Positions 33,054 to 42,263 are shown, counted from the stretch's first letter. The stretch: 64,000 nucleotides of DNA from Chryseobacterium gwangjuense (GCF_021311115.1 NZ_JAJTNP010000002.1:186001-250000), one strand, 5' to 3'. Notes: a model not told the origin generated them from the letters alone. Made by a program: numbers and translations.

Positions 33054-33776
33054 TTAACTTTTATCCATAAAAACGCCTTTATAAAGTGAATAAATCATAG
33101 CATTCCAGAATGGAAAAGTAAATAGTCCTCCAATAAAAAATACTGCAAAACCGACATATTTAAACAAAAAAGCCACAAGAACGCAAACAAAAATTTCTAC
33201 AAAATGACTTTTTAATACTTTGAAGTTTAAAGATATTGCTTCAAAGCTTCTTGCATTATTAAAAAACATCAGTGGCGCAACAAAAAACGTTACCAACACC
33301 CAAATAATCGGTAAAATAATCGTTTGGGCAACCATAAAATAAATTAAAATCCAAAATAGAAAATATCCTACGTACTTAAAAAAATTAAGTCCATTGTACC
33401 CAACAAACAAATCGCCAAGTACAATTTTTTCGTTCAAATCAATTTTTTTAAAAATCTGAAAAAAACCAATATTTAAAGGGTATAGAAAAACACTGGTCGC
33501 CAAAATTGCATAGCTGAAATAATGAGAATTTTCTGTATTTCCTAACTCAGCAGCTTTTTTAATATACGCATCGGTACTCACTTTAAAAGCTTCTATCAAT
33601 TCCTGCTGCTGATCCCAAATTCCGTATCTGGAAGCAAAAAAGACGAGCGATGTAAAAAAAACGGCAAAATAAATAATTGAAAACATCAGTTGAAAAACCA
33701 ATGTCTTATTCCAATAGAAAAAAGCCTGCTTCAAGATAAAATCAATTCCCGGTTTCTGTGGATATTTGTTCTGCAT
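33054..33776 (-). CDS. Multi-pass membrane protein, unknown (paralogue-like neighbour)
   Basis: The start at 33776 (MQNKYPQKPGIDFILKQAFF) is preferred because the earlier ATG at 33794 is overlapped by a TANNTTTG promoter box. The 240-aa product has about five hydrophobic helices, and its arrangement is like that of the gene at 32249: a short soluble head, FILKQAFFYWNKTLVFQ, then helices. It ends YSLYKGVFMDKS. Both probably belong to one membrane-protein family and form an operon with the PerM-like and DUF3820 genes. Function unknown. Confidence 0.68.
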   Translation of the reverse strand: MQNKYPQKPGIDFILKQAFFYWNKTLVFQLMFSIIYFAVFFTSLVFFASRYGIWDQQQELIEAFKVSTDAYIKKAAELGNTENSHYFSYAILATSVFLYPLNIGFFQIFKKIDLNEKIVLGDLFVGYNGLNFFKYVGYFLFWILIYFMVAQTIILPIIWVLVTFFVAPLMFFNNARSFEAISLNFKVLKSHFVEIFVCVLVAFLFKYVGFAVFFIGGLFTFPFWNAMIYSLYKGVFMDKS

Positions 33777-33791
33777 CAAAAAATTTTTGTG

Positions 33792-33819
33792 CAAAAGTAA
33801 ACATCAATAATTACTTTTG
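33792..33819. promoter_or_regulatory. Divergent -7 boxes for the 33054 gene and pabB
   Basis: On the minus strand TACTTTTG (33799-33792) and on the plus strand TACTTTTG (33812-33819), both exact TANNTTTG matches. They face outward 12 bases apart, so the two transcripts start within about 40 bases of each other and the -33 regions overlap. Confidence 0.5.
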
Positions 33820-33832
33820 TCGAATGTTTTCA

Positions 33833-34801
33833 ATGAATCATCAAAAATTTATGGAAATGGACGAACTTTCTCTCCAGAAGGTTCCCTATTTCTTCATCAT
33901 CGATTTTCTTGGAGAGAATGTGGAAGTCTTTAAAGAAAATGAAATTGAAAAATCAGGATTACTTATTGATTTTCAAAACTTTTCAACAGCAAAGAGTACA
34001 TTAGCATTAAATAAAAAAATCGAATGGAAATCATTTCCTGAGACTCAGGAAAGCTTTGAAAAAGGGTTTAATGAAGTTCAGAAAAATATTCGTTTCGGAA
34101 ACTCATATCTTGTAAATTATACCCGAAAGACCAAAATTGAAACGAATTTAACACTTGAAGAGGTTTTTTATCATTCAACAGCAAAATACAAGGTTTTTTA
34201 TAAAGATTTTTTTGTATTTTTTTCTCCTGAAACTTTTGTGAAGATCATTGACGGAAAAATTCTGACTTACCCAATGAAAGGAACTATTGATGCTTCTTTG
34301 GACAATGCTGCAGAAATTTTGAAGAATGATAAGAAAGAAAAAGCTGAGCATTATACGGTAGTGGATTTACTTCGAAATGATTTGAGTATGGTAGCAGATG
34401 ATGTGAAAGTGGATAAGTTCCAACACATCGACTTCATCAAAACACAACAAAAAGATTTATTTGCCATGAGCTCTGAAATTTCAGGATTTTTAAAACCTGA
34501 ATTTGACGGAAAAGTAGGAAGCATTATGAAAAAATTGCTTCCTGCCGGTTCCATTTTAGGTGCTCCAAAACCTAAAACTTTGGAAATCATCCTTAATGCA
34601 GAAGGATACGAAAGAGGATATTACACAGGAGTTTGTGGCTGGTTTGACGGCAAAAACCTTGACAGCTGTGTAATGATACGTTTTATAGAAAAAGAAGGTG
34701 ACCATCTTTATTTCAAAAGCGGAGGCGGAATAACGCATATGAGTAAATTAGAAGACGAGTATCAGGAAATGAAAAATAAAATATATGTCCCAATTTATTG
34801 A
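33833..34801 (+). CDS. pabB: Aminodeoxychorismate/anthranilate synthase component I (PabB-like)
   Basis: The chorismate-binding enzyme region is clear: TYPMKGTID, VVDLLRNDLSMVADDVKV, the signature PAGSILGAPKPKTLEII, GYYTGVCGWFDG, and SCVMIRFIEKEGDHLYFKSGGGITHMS. The family makes 4-amino-4-deoxychorismate from chorismate and ammonia for folate synthesis. The PabB assignment, rather than TrpE, rests on the short length and on the downstream partner. I chose the ATG at 33833 because transcription should begin close to 33825; others at 33824, 33851 or 33857 are possible. The last 17 bases overlap the next gene. Usual N-terminal domain is reduced. Confidence 0.88.
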   Translation: MNHQKFMEMDELSLQKVPYFFIIDFLGENVEVFKENEIEKSGLLIDFQNFSTAKSTLALNKKIEWKSFPETQESFEKGFNEVQKNIRFGNSYLVNYTRKTKIETNLTLEEVFYHSTAKYKVFYKDFFVFFSPETFVKIIDGKILTYPMKGTIDASLDNAAEILKNDKKEKAEHYTVVDLLRNDLSMVADDVKVDKFQHIDFIKTQQKDLFAMSSEISGFLKPEFDGKVGSIMKKLLPAGSILGAPKPKTLEIILNAEGYERGYYTGVCGWFDGKNLDSCVMIRFIEKEGDHLYFKSGGGITHMSKLEDEYQEMKNKIYVPIY

Positions 34802-35411
34802 GAGCATTAAAGTAGAAGATCAGAAAATTTTCCTTCTGGAGCTTCATCAAAAACGTATTAATCAAACTTTTTCACATTTTGGAAAAGAGGGTTCTGTTGA
34901 TCTGAAAAAAATATATGATCATCTTGAACATGATGAAGACGGTCTTTTTAAACTTAGATTGGTGTATGATCTTGACAAAAAGATTCGTACCCAAATGATT
35001 CCTTATGCTATTCCCGAAATACAGGACTTTCAATTGGTAGAAAACAACAGCTTCGATTATTCTTTCAAGTTTGAAGACAGAAAAGAGCTTGACAAGATGA
35101 AAATGAAAGCCAAAGCTGAAGAAATCATTATTGTAAAAAATAATCACATTACAGATACTTCTTTCTCCAACATCCTATTTTTGAAAGGTAAAGACTGGTT
35201 TACTCCTTCTACTTATCTTCTGAATGGAGTACAAAGACAAAATTTGTTGAAGCAAAAGAAAATAAAAGAAACCGAAATCACGTTACAAAACATCAAACAG
35301 TTTTCACATTTTCAATTGATTAATGCTTTGAATGATTTTGATGACATGTTCGTTTATCCTATCGACAGAATTATCAACCTACCGGATAATGAAGAATATC
35401 TCGATATTTAA
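34785..35411 (+). CDS. PabC-like aminodeoxychorismate lyase (class IV PLP enzyme)
   Basis: The 208-aa protein is a class-IV aminotransferase-fold enzyme: LLELHQKRINQTF near the start, FKLRLVYDL, KAEEIIIVKNNHITDTSFSNILFLKGKDWFTPS (usual E of TEGSxSNIF replaced by D), and YLLNGVQRQNLLKQKKI. It overlaps pabB by 17 bases, so the two are translated together and probably complete p-aminobenzoate synthesis. It is shorter than most PabC proteins (about 270 aa) and the N-terminal half is compact. A glutamine amidotransferase (PabA) is not seen nearby. A strong terminator follows. Confidence 0.82.
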   Translation: MSQFIESIKVEDQKIFLLELHQKRINQTFSHFGKEGSVDLKKIYDHLEHDEDGLFKLRLVYDLDKKIRTQMIPYAIPEIQDFQLVENNSFDYSFKFEDRKELDKMKMKAKAEEIIIVKNNHITDTSFSNILFLKGKDWFTPSTYLLNGVQRQNLLKQKKIKETEITLQNIKQFSHFQLINALNDFDDMFVYPIDRIINLPDNEEYLDI

Positions 35412-35435
35412 ATAGAAAATAATTTATAATGCAAT

Positions 35436-35472
35436 AAAAAAGCATCCGGATCTTAAGATTCGGATGCTTTTT
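35436..35472. terminator. Bidirectional terminator between pabC-like gene and menD
   Basis: AAAAAGCATCCG and CGGATGCTTTTT pair perfectly around the inner GATCTTAAGATT, giving a long stem with A and T runs on both sides, serving both convergent genes. Confidence 0.88.
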
Positions 35473-35487
35473 ATTTATGTGTAAAGT

Positions 35488-37164
35488 TTAACCTTCTTTC
35501 ATAAAGTCAAAATAGGCTTTCAGAACATCTGCACTATTTTTCCCGTAAGTATTTATTTCCAGAATCTTTGGTTGTGTATCGGCTTTGAAGAAGTTCTCCA
35601 TCACTCTGTCAAGGGTAAGTTCATCCTCTACTTTGATATAAGAAAAACCAAAATGTTTCGCTAAATGCTCTGCATTTTTATGATGTTTCGTAGCAATAAA
35701 TTCATCCAGCGTATTTGGGTTTGCATTTCCAGGTCCCGGAATGATTTTAAAGATATTTCCTTCTCCGTTATTAAAAATAATCACTCTTACAAACGGAGGA
35801 ATATATTGATTCCAAAGTCCATTTATATCATAGAAAAAACTTAAATCTCCTGTAATCAGCAAAGTCGGATTCGCATTTTTAATGGCAAATCCCATCGCCG
35901 TAGAAGTAGAACCATCTATTCCGCTCGTTCCTCTGTTGCAGTAGATCCTACTTTTACCAAAATCAAATAATTGGGCATATCTGATTGCCGAACTATTACT
36001 GAAATGAATATTATAATGCTCAGGAATCGTCTGAGAAGCTTTGTTAAAGAAATAAAAATCTGAGAAATCAATCTTATTCAGGAACAATTCGTGTTTTGCA
36101 TCTTTTTTATCTCTTAAAACATCCCAAAGATTGAAATAAGGCTTAGGTTCAAGGCTTACAAATTTCAATAATTTCGCAAAAAAGACTTCAGGTTTCACTT
36201 CAACCTTCTCCGTTAGAGAAAAATAGGTGTCAGGTTGCCAAACCTCATCCAAATGCCAATGTTGTTTTGGACGAGCGCTTCTTAAGAATTGTTTTACTTT
36301 TTTCGATACTACATTCTGACCTACCGTAATCAATAAGTCCGGAGCATAGGTTTTATAATCTTCTTCCGTAAAATTATAGATATAACGATCGATGTGTTTG
36401 AAGAATTTTTCGTGATGCAGGTTAGAGTTCGCCTCGCTTAGCACTACTACAGAATGATTTTTAACCAATTGTGTCAACTGGTTTTCCAATTCTGGGCTGT
36501 AATCACGCGTTCCTACCAAAAGCATAATTCTTTGAGAGGTATTCCAGTCCGCAACCAAATTGGATGGAATCTCGTATTCTTTATGTTTGATGGTCTTTTC
36601 AACCGTCGGAAAAGTCGGAAGCTCAGACACTAATTCATACAATGGCTCCTCTAAAGGAATATTGATATGAACCGGACCTTGTTTTTCAAAACAAAGCTCT
36701 ATTGCTTTTTTTATGGTTTCAAAATTCAGGTCTTCTGCATTTTCCTTACTGTCTTCCAGAAGCTGAAAATCTCCGTACGAATGTTGATGAAAAATATTGT
36801 TCTGTCTGATGGTCTGTCCGTCAAAAAGATCTACGAAATCCATAGGACGATCAGCCGTTAAAATCAATAGAGGAATATTCTGATAAAAAGCTTCTGTAAC
36901 TGCAGGATAATAATTTGCCGCAGCAGATCCGCTTGTACAGGTAATTGCAACCGGTTTTTTCTCACTTTTCGCCATTCCCATTCCTACAAAAGCTGCACTT
37001 CTTTCGTCTACAATACTATAACAATGAAAATTATCCATTTCCGAAAAATGAATCGCCAAAGGAGCATTTCTTGATCCCGGTGAGATGATAATATCTGAAA
37101 TTCCGTACTGTTGAAGAAGATGTGCTAGTATCTGAATACTTCTCTTAGAAGAATATTTTTTCAT
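35488..37164 (-). CDS. menD: 2-succinyl-5-enolpyruvyl-6-hydroxy-3-cyclohexene-1-carboxylate synthase MenD
   Basis: MenD is the ThDP-dependent enzyme that joins isochorismate and 2-oxoglutarate in menaquinone synthesis. The 558-aa protein shows the right order: DIIISPGSRNAPLAIHFSE with the conserved Arg/Ser substrate pocket near residue 20-35, VDERSAAFVGMGMAK (E for ThDP), TSGSAAANYYPAV, TADRPMDFVD, and GDLSFFYDINGLWN of the ThDP-binding motif. A TAAATTTG box is 4 bases from the ATG. Convergent with pabC-like, divergent from the oxygenase gene. Other men genes are not in view. Confidence 0.96.
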   Translation of the reverse strand: MKKYSSKRSIQILAHLLQQYGISDIIISPGSRNAPLAIHFSEMDNFHCYSIVDERSAAFVGMGMAKSEKKPVAITCTSGSAAANYYPAVTEAFYQNIPLLILTADRPMDFVDLFDGQTIRQNNIFHQHSYGDFQLLEDSKENAEDLNFETIKKAIELCFEKQGPVHINIPLEEPLYELVSELPTFPTVEKTIKHKEYEIPSNLVADWNTSQRIMLLVGTRDYSPELENQLTQLVKNHSVVVLSEANSNLHHEKFFKHIDRYIYNFTEEDYKTYAPDLLITVGQNVVSKKVKQFLRSARPKQHWHLDEVWQPDTYFSLTEKVEVKPEVFFAKLLKFVSLEPKPYFNLWDVLRDKKDAKHELFLNKIDFSDFYFFNKASQTIPEHYNIHFSNSSAIRYAQLFDFGKSRIYCNRGTSGIDGSTSTAMGFAIKNANPTLLITGDLSFFYDINGLWNQYIPPFVRVIIFNNGEGNIFKIIPGPGNANPNTLDEFIATKHHKNAEHLAKHFGFSYIKVEDELTLDRVMENFFKADTQPKILEINTYGKNSADVLKAYFDFMKEG

Positions 37165-37186
37165 ACGACAAATTTAACTTATAAAT

Positions 37187-37204
37187 AATGATTTTAAAAT
37201 CATT
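37187..37204. promoter_or_regulatory. 18-bp palindrome between divergent menD and oxygenase genes
   Basis: AATGATTTTAAAATCATT is a perfect inverted repeat 23 bases from the menD ATG and 45 bases from the oxygenase ATG. It sits where the menD -33 box should be. It could be an operator for both genes, but AT-rich palindromes arise by chance. Confidence 0.35.
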
Positions 37205-37248
37205 TAATTTAAAAAAAATGTAATTTAGCATTTCGTAAATTTCTAAAA

Positions 37249-38199
37249 ATGGATAAAATACCTAGTGTAGACCTGCGTGATTTCCTTTCGGGTGAACCGG
37301 AACGCAAACAGAAATTTGTAAATGAAATCGGAAAAGCTTATGAAGAAATCGGATTTGTCGCTTTAAAAGGACACTTCTTGGATGATAAGCTAGTAAGTGA
37401 ATTGTATGGAGAGGTGAAAAACTTTTTTGAACTTCCAACGGAAACAAAACAGAAGTATGAGATTCCGGGAATTGGTGGACAAAGAGGTTATGTAGGATTC
37501 GGAAAAGAAACCGCAAAAGGTTTCAAAAAAGGAGACTTGAAAGAGTTTTGGCATTTCGGACAATATGTTTCGGATGATTCAAAATACAAAAGCGAGTATC
37601 CGGACAATGTAAACGTTGAAGAACTTCCAAAATTCAACGATGTGGGTAAAGAAACTTACCAGATGCTTGAAAAAACAGGACAATATGTTTTGAGAGCTTT
37701 AGCCATTTATCTTGGCTTGGATGAGTTTTATTTTGACGATAAAATCGCAGAAGGGAATTCAATTTTAAGACCTATTCATTATCCTCCAATCACAGAAGAA
37801 CCAAATGATGCGGTAAGAGCGGCCGCTCACGGAGATATTAACCTGATTACTCTTTTAATGGGTTCACAAGGAAAAGGTCTTCAGGTTCAAAACCATAAAG
37901 GAGAATGGATTGATGCTATCGCAGAACCGGACGAATTGATGATTAACGTTGGAGATATGCTTTCAAGACATACCAACAACAAATTGAAGTCTACGATTCA
38001 CAGAGTGGTAAACCCACCAAGAGAATTATGGGGAACTTCAAGATATTCAATTCCATTCTTTATGCATCCAGTGAGCGAAATGTCTTTAAATGCTCTTGAA
38101 AATTGTGTAGACGAAAACAACCCTAAATTGTACGAAGATACCACAGCAGGAGATTTTTTACATGAAAGACTAATTGAATTAGGATTAATTAAGAAATAA
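37249..38199 (+). CDS. Fe(II)/2-oxoglutarate-dependent oxygenase (isopenicillin-N-synthase-like)
   Basis: The 316-aa protein has the family layout: N-terminal IPSVDLRDFLSGEPERKQKFVNEIGKAYEEIGF, then the jelly roll with the metal triad His194, Asp196 (AAHGDINLITLL) and His251 (STIHRVVNPP), and the 2OG-binding Arg265-x-Ser267 (RYSIPFF). Substrate is unknown; the group covers many small-molecule and protein hydroxylases. It faces away from menD, with an 84-base divergent spacer, and is followed by a terminator, so it does not appear to be part of the peptide-export cluster that starts 200 bases downstream. Confidence 0.9.
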   Translation: MDKIPSVDLRDFLSGEPERKQKFVNEIGKAYEEIGFVALKGHFLDDKLVSELYGEVKNFFELPTETKQKYEIPGIGGQRGYVGFGKETAKGFKKGDLKEFWHFGQYVSDDSKYKSEYPDNVNVEELPKFNDVGKETYQMLEKTGQYVLRALAIYLGLDEFYFDDKIAEGNSILRPIHYPPITEEPNDAVRAAAHGDINLITLLMGSQGKGLQVQNHKGEWIDAIAEPDELMINVGDMLSRHTNNKLKSTIHRVVNPPRELWGTSRYSIPFFMHPVSEMSLNALENCVDENNPKLYEDTTAGDFLHERLIELGLIKK

Positions 38200-38207
38200 A
38201 AACAATG

Positions 38208-38237
38208 AAACCGGGTGCTTTTACCCGGTTTTTTTTA
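38208..38237 (+). terminator. Terminator after the oxygenase gene
   Basis: AAACCGGGT, loop, ACCCGGTTT with eight T following: a strong hairpin at 38208-38231 that isolates the oxygenase gene from the peptide gene downstream. Confidence 0.88.
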
Positions 38238-38339
38238 TTTAAATTAAAGTTCTGCGTGAAATCTTTCTCTTTAAAATCAAATTCACAAATTAATTTTAAT
38301 TATTGAACATAATTTAATTATAAAAATATTCCACATTTG

Positions 38340-38369
38340 TTTGAGTTATTCGTTTTTTGATTACCTTTA
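38340..38369 (+). promoter_or_regulatory. Putative promoter of the 38400 peptide gene
   Basis: TTTG (38340-38343), 18 bases, TACCTTTA (38362-38369): one mismatch to TANNTTTG. Start would be near 38375, about 25 bases before the ATG. Confidence 0.45.
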
Positions 38370-38399
38370 CGTTAGTATCAAACTTTTAACTAAAACAAT

Positions 38400-38567
38400 A
38401 TGAAAAATTTAAAAAAATTAAACAAAAGTCAATTAAAAACTATTTCCGGAGCAGGAGGAATCAAAACACTTCCAGAACCTGAATTTTGCATGTATGCATG
38501 TCCAGATGGAACAATCGTTTGTGCAGCATGCAGCGACGACTTCAAATGTCCGGACAATTCAATCTAA
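38400..38567 (+). CDS. Cys-rich peptide precursor with GG leader (bacteriocin-like)
   Basis: This 55-aa frame starts MKNLKKLNKSQLKTIS and has GAGG at 17-20. The leader is basic and helical, as for peptides processed by C39 proteases after a double glycine, so cleavage after Gly20 is expected. The core of 35 residues has five Cys (30, 34, 41, 44, 50) in a Pro/Asp/Ala-rich sequence. The first 21 bases are identical to those of the peptide gene at 42338-42493, and both flank the C39 ABC exporter. Own promoter upstream, terminator after. Five Cys leave one unpaired unless it is linked elsewhere. A toxin, signal or structural role are all open. Confidence 0.78.
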   Translation: MKNLKKLNKSQLKTISGAGGIKTLPEPEFCMYACPDGTIVCAACSDDFKCPDNSI

Positions 38568-38594
38568 TTGAAATTCAATACACTTTATAAAAAG

Positions 38595-38620
38595 AAACCG
38601 TTCCTTGGGAGCGGTTTTTT
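38595..38620 (+). terminator. Terminator after the 38400 peptide gene
   Basis: AAACCGTTCC, loop, GGGAGCGGTTT (G-T pair in the stem) and six T. The peptide is thus a single-gene transcript. Confidence 0.78.
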
Positions 38621-38657
38621 ATATTATTACCTAAGCATATTTGAAGAAAATTGTACA

Positions 38658-38693
38658 AAAAACAAAATCAGAATAGGAAAATTCCTACTCTGA
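38658..38693 (-). terminator. Terminator of the HlyD/ABC transcript
   Basis: On minus, TCAGAGTAGGAA, TT, TTCCTATTCTGA (one G-T pair) followed by TTTTGTTTTTTG. Closes the exporter operon just after the HlyD-like gene. Confidence 0.75.
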
Positions 38694-38754
38694 CTTAAAT
38701 ATATTTGAATTGTTAAACCAATCAACCCATTTTAGGACCAGCCAACTCTATTTT

Positions 38755-40059
38755 TTAGCTTTGATAGCCTAATAATTTTCTAAGCTGATAAAAAACCCTC
38801 TCAATCAATCGTAAATCTTTCGTTACGATTTCAGCATTTCCTCTTAATTCTTTATCAAATTTCAAGGTTTTGTTGTAAGATGTTTTTAATCCTTTAGAAA
38901 GAATAACATCTACATAATAGCTTCCCTGAGCGTCCGGAATAAGCGAAATATTCTGAACCTTACCCTCAATAATACCGAATTCTTGGTAAGGGTAATTATC
39001 TAATTTTATTAATACTTTTTCTCCTGTCATAATTTTCCCGGAATTTACCGTTGGAACAGACATCCTTCCTACTAAAGCCTCTTTTTCGTCCGGCAAAATA
39101 GAAACGAGAGGATCTCCTGCTTTTACAAACTGATTGACCCCGAAAAACTGTTGAAAACTTGCTACGCCATTGGTAGAAGAAGCAATAAGATAAGTTTGCT
39201 CCCATTGTTTTAACGACTTTCTAAGCTGTTCGAATAATTGTAAAGTCTGGGAAGAGTAACTTATTTTGTCTTTTTCGGTATTAATAGCTGTTCCGCTTTT
39301 CGTTTTATTCAGATTAGAAATACTTTCCTCCATCTGAGATAAGGAAATATTGATATTTTCCAGGTTTTGCTGAGCCTGAAGATATTTTATTTTTTCGTTT
39401 TCCAATTCTACCGCAGCAATAACTCCCTGTTTAAACAGTTTTTGAGATCTCTGATAATTTTTCTTTGTCAGTGTATATTTTAAAGCCTCAAGATTTTTTT
39501 GCTGTTTTAATGTCGAAATCCTGCTTCTCGACTCTGCAATACTTTGGTTTGCAGCTAAGTTTTCCGGAGCATACGGCTGAAGTTTGGTAAATAAATGCTC
39601 ATCCTGAAGCGCTTTTGCAAAATTGTTGTAATCTCCCTGAAGCTCTCCCAATTTGAAGTAAGAGCCATCACGCATCGGAAAAGACGACAAATGATTGGAT
39701 GCAATAGTATCTACAATATTTTTAAGTTTCAGAATATCCTCATAATTTGCAGCGGATTGCAATACCATAAGAACATCTCCTTTTTTAACTTTTTGATGGT
39801 CTTTGATAAATATTTTTTCAATTTTCGAGCTGCTTCTTGCTTCAATTTTCTCCGGTGGGTTTTGAGACGTTACAATAATCGGTGCAGGAACAAATTCGGG
39901 ATATTTAATGACATAGCTCATCATTAATATCATCACCAAAATGATCAATATAATCGTATTTCCCCAACGAATCATCCAATGCGGAGGTTGGGTAAGAATA
40001 TCCTGAACGCTTTCTGAGCGCAATTCTATACTGTCTAAAATATCTTTATTAGTTTCCAA
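38755..40059 (-). CDS. HlyD-family periplasmic adaptor of a peptide exporter
   Basis: The 434-aa protein has one N-terminal membrane helix (about residues 31-50, WGNTIILIILVMILMMSYVI) and a biotinyl-lipoyl half-motif (PEKIEARSSSKIEKIFIKDHQKVKKGDVLMVLQ). A coiled coil follows from about 140 to 260 (KQQKNLEALKYTLTKKNYQRSQKL), then the second lipoyl half and beta-barrel domain (FVKAGDPLVSILPDEKEALVGRM). It is the membrane-fusion partner of the C39 ABC transporter, whose gene it overlaps by 11 bases, so the two are translated together. An outer-membrane channel (TolC type) is not in the window. Confidence 0.93.
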   Translation of the reverse strand: METNKDILDSIELRSESVQDILTQPPHWMIRWGNTIILIILVMILMMSYVIKYPEFVPAPIIVTSQNPPEKIEARSSSKIEKIFIKDHQKVKKGDVLMVLQSAANYEDILKLKNIVDTIASNHLSSFPMRDGSYFKLGELQGDYNNFAKALQDEHLFTKLQPYAPENLAANQSIAESRSRISTLKQQKNLEALKYTLTKKNYQRSQKLFKQGVIAAVELENEKIKYLQAQQNLENINISLSQMEESISNLNKTKSGTAINTEKDKISYSSQTLQLFEQLRKSLKQWEQTYLIASSTNGVASFQQFFGVNQFVKAGDPLVSILPDEKEALVGRMSVPTVNSGKIMTGEKVLIKLDNYPYQEFGIIEGKVQNISLIPDAQGSYYVDVILSKGLKTSYNKTLKFDKELRGNAEIVTKDLRLIERVFYQLRKLLGYQS

Positions 40060-42253
40060 GTTCCAACTGATTTTTTACAAGTCTGTAATATTCTCCTTTT
40101 AAAGCCACCAATTCTGCATGATTTCCCTCTTCCACCACTTTTCCTTTATCCAAGACAATTATTTTATCGGCATGCTTTACCGTAGATAATCTATGTGCAA
40201 TAACCACCGCTGTTTTGCCTTCGAAAAACTGTTCAAGGTTTTCCATAATTATTTTCTCATTATTGGCATCTAATGCACTTGTAGCTTCGTCAAAGAAAAT
40301 ATAGTCAGGAGATTTATATACCGCTCTGGCAATAAATAACCTTTGTCTTTGTCCGCCACTCACCCCAACTCCTTCGTTTCCTATTTTGGTATTATAACTT
40401 AAAGGTAAACTTTCTATGAATTCTTTAATATTAGCAATTTCTACAGATTTTCTCAGCTTTGTTTTGTCTACATAGTCTTCTCCTACGGCAATATTATTGG
40501 AAATCGTATCATTAAATACATAACCTTCCTGCATTACCACTCCACAACGGTCTCTCCAAAATCTTGGAGAAATATTTTTCATTTGAGTATGTCCTATTTT
40601 TATTTCTCCTTCATTAGGTTCATAGAATTTCATTAATAATTTCAGCAGGGTAGTTTTTCCGCTTCCACTGGCTCCAACAATCGCTGTTGTTTTTTGGTAA
40701 GGAATAGTCAAATTTAGATTTTCAAAAACATTTTGATCTGTCCCGATATATCTGAACGACATATTCGTGATCTCAATATCCTGTTGAGGAATTTCCGTTG
40801 CATATTGCTCATCCTTATTTTCTTCGTCCTCTTTATCATGAATCTCACCCAATCTTTCTAATGAAATCTTAGCATCCTGTGTTTGTCTGATAAAATCGAT
40901 AAGCTGCATCAAAGGACTATTAAGCTGTCCAATAATATACTGCACAGAAAGCATCATCCCCAGCGTAAGATTTCCGCTTAGGACCAGTTTGGCAGATAAA
41001 AAACTTATCAGAATATCTTTCATCTGGTTGATAAAATTACCTCCGACGGATTGCCACTGTTCCAATGATAAAGATTTGATCCTAAGTTTAAACAGCTTTA
41101 CCTGTAAAAACTCCCAATCCCAACGTTTTTGCTTTTCGGCATTGTGCATTTTTATCTCCTGCATCCCGTTGATGAGCTCTATTACCTTACTCTGTTCCTG
41201 GGAAACCTGGGAAAATCTTTTATAATCGAGTTCTTTTCTTTTTTTAAGGAAGAAAGTGATCCAACCAATATACAATGCGGCTCCAATAAAGTACACCACA
41301 AACAATCTATAGTCATAAAATAATAGTACAATACTGAAAATAATAAGGTTAACCAAAGAGAAGAGCGTATTCAGTGAAGAACTGGTCAACAACTGTTCAA
41401 TTCTGTGGTGGTCATTGATTCTCTGCATGATATCTCCGGTCATTCTCGTATCAAAGAAACTGATGGGAAGTTTCATTAATTTGATAAAGAAATCTGAAAT
41501 GATAGAGATATTTATTCTTGTTGAAAGGTGAAGCAAAATCCAGCTTCTGATAATATCAATCCCCATTCTTCCCAGGAAAAGCATAATCTGAGCCAGTAAT
41601 ATGATATAAATAAAGCTCAGATCCTGATTCTGAATCCCGACATCTACGATACTTTGAGTAAGGAACGGAAGAATAAGAGAAAGTAAACTTCCTGCCAATA
41701 ATCCCATCGCCAACTGTATGATTAGCGATTTGTATTTTAGAAGGTATTTTGAAAGAAATGAAAAACTCGCTTTACTTTCCTGATCATCAAATTCGGTTTG
41801 AAAAAATGCAGGCGTCGTTTCAAGAATAAGAGCGATCCCTTCTTCTGTTTTTTCATTGGCATTTTCTCCGATCCATCGTTTGATAAACTCTTCAGACGTA
41901 TAGGTAATCAATCCATAACTGGGATCAGAAATATATACCTGTTTATTTTTGTCGATTTTATAAACTACAACAAAATGGTTTTTATTCCAGTGAACGATAC
42001 AAGGAAAGGGAACTTCTGTTGTAAGGGTTTCAAAATCCACCTGAACCCCCAAAGAACGAAATCCCATATCTTCAGCAGCATCACTCAATCCTAATAAACT
42101 ACTGCCATCCCGCGTTGTTTCAGACAAATTACGGATTTGCTGTAAGGAAATGCTTTTGCCATAATGCTTACTGATAATCCTGAGACAGGTAGGTCCGCAA
42201 TCTTTAGAATCTGGCTGAAGGTAAAAAGGGAATTTTTTCAAAATTTGATTCAA
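40049..42253 (-). CDS. Peptidase-containing (C39) ABC transporter for GG-leader peptides
   Basis: The 734-aa protein has three parts. The N-terminal C39 cysteine protease domain (about 1-140) carries DCGPTC (Cys19), NHFVVVY (His93) and SDPSYG (Asp110), a complete catalytic set, so it can cut leaders after double glycine. Six membrane helices follow (about 165-440) of the exporter type. The ATPase domain (about 490-730) has GASGSGKTTL, VSGGQRQRL and IFFDEATSAL, all intact. It trims and exports the peptides encoded at 38400 and 42338. Overlap with HlyD is 11 bases. A terminator-like stem sits 6-11 bases before the start codon. Confidence 0.97.
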   Translation of the reverse strand: MNQILKKFPFYLQPDSKDCGPTCLRIISKHYGKSISLQQIRNLSETTRDGSSLLGLSDAAEDMGFRSLGVQVDFETLTTEVPFPCIVHWNKNHFVVVYKIDKNKQVYISDPSYGLITYTSEEFIKRWIGENANEKTEEGIALILETTPAFFQTEFDDQESKASFSFLSKYLLKYKSLIIQLAMGLLAGSLLSLILPFLTQSIVDVGIQNQDLSFIYIILLAQIMLFLGRMGIDIIRSWILLHLSTRINISIISDFFIKLMKLPISFFDTRMTGDIMQRINDHHRIEQLLTSSSLNTLFSLVNLIIFSIVLLFYDYRLFVVYFIGAALYIGWITFFLKKRKELDYKRFSQVSQEQSKVIELINGMQEIKMHNAEKQKRWDWEFLQVKLFKLRIKSLSLEQWQSVGGNFINQMKDILISFLSAKLVLSGNLTLGMMLSVQYIIGQLNSPLMQLIDFIRQTQDAKISLERLGEIHDKEDEENKDEQYATEIPQQDIEITNMSFRYIGTDQNVFENLNLTIPYQKTTAIVGASGSGKTTLLKLLMKFYEPNEGEIKIGHTQMKNISPRFWRDRCGVVMQEGYVFNDTISNNIAVGEDYVDKTKLRKSVEIANIKEFIESLPLSYNTKIGNEGVGVSGGQRQRLFIARAVYKSPDYIFFDEATSALDANNEKIIMENLEQFFEGKTAVVIAHRLSTVKHADKIIVLDKGKVVEEGNHAELVALKGEYYRLVKNQLELGN

Positions 42254-42263
42254 AATTTATGAT

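Noticed and set aside
37249..38199. 2OG oxygenase as a tailoring enzyme of the peptide cluster
   Set aside because: Separated by a strong terminator and shares a divergent region with menD; no evidence of link.
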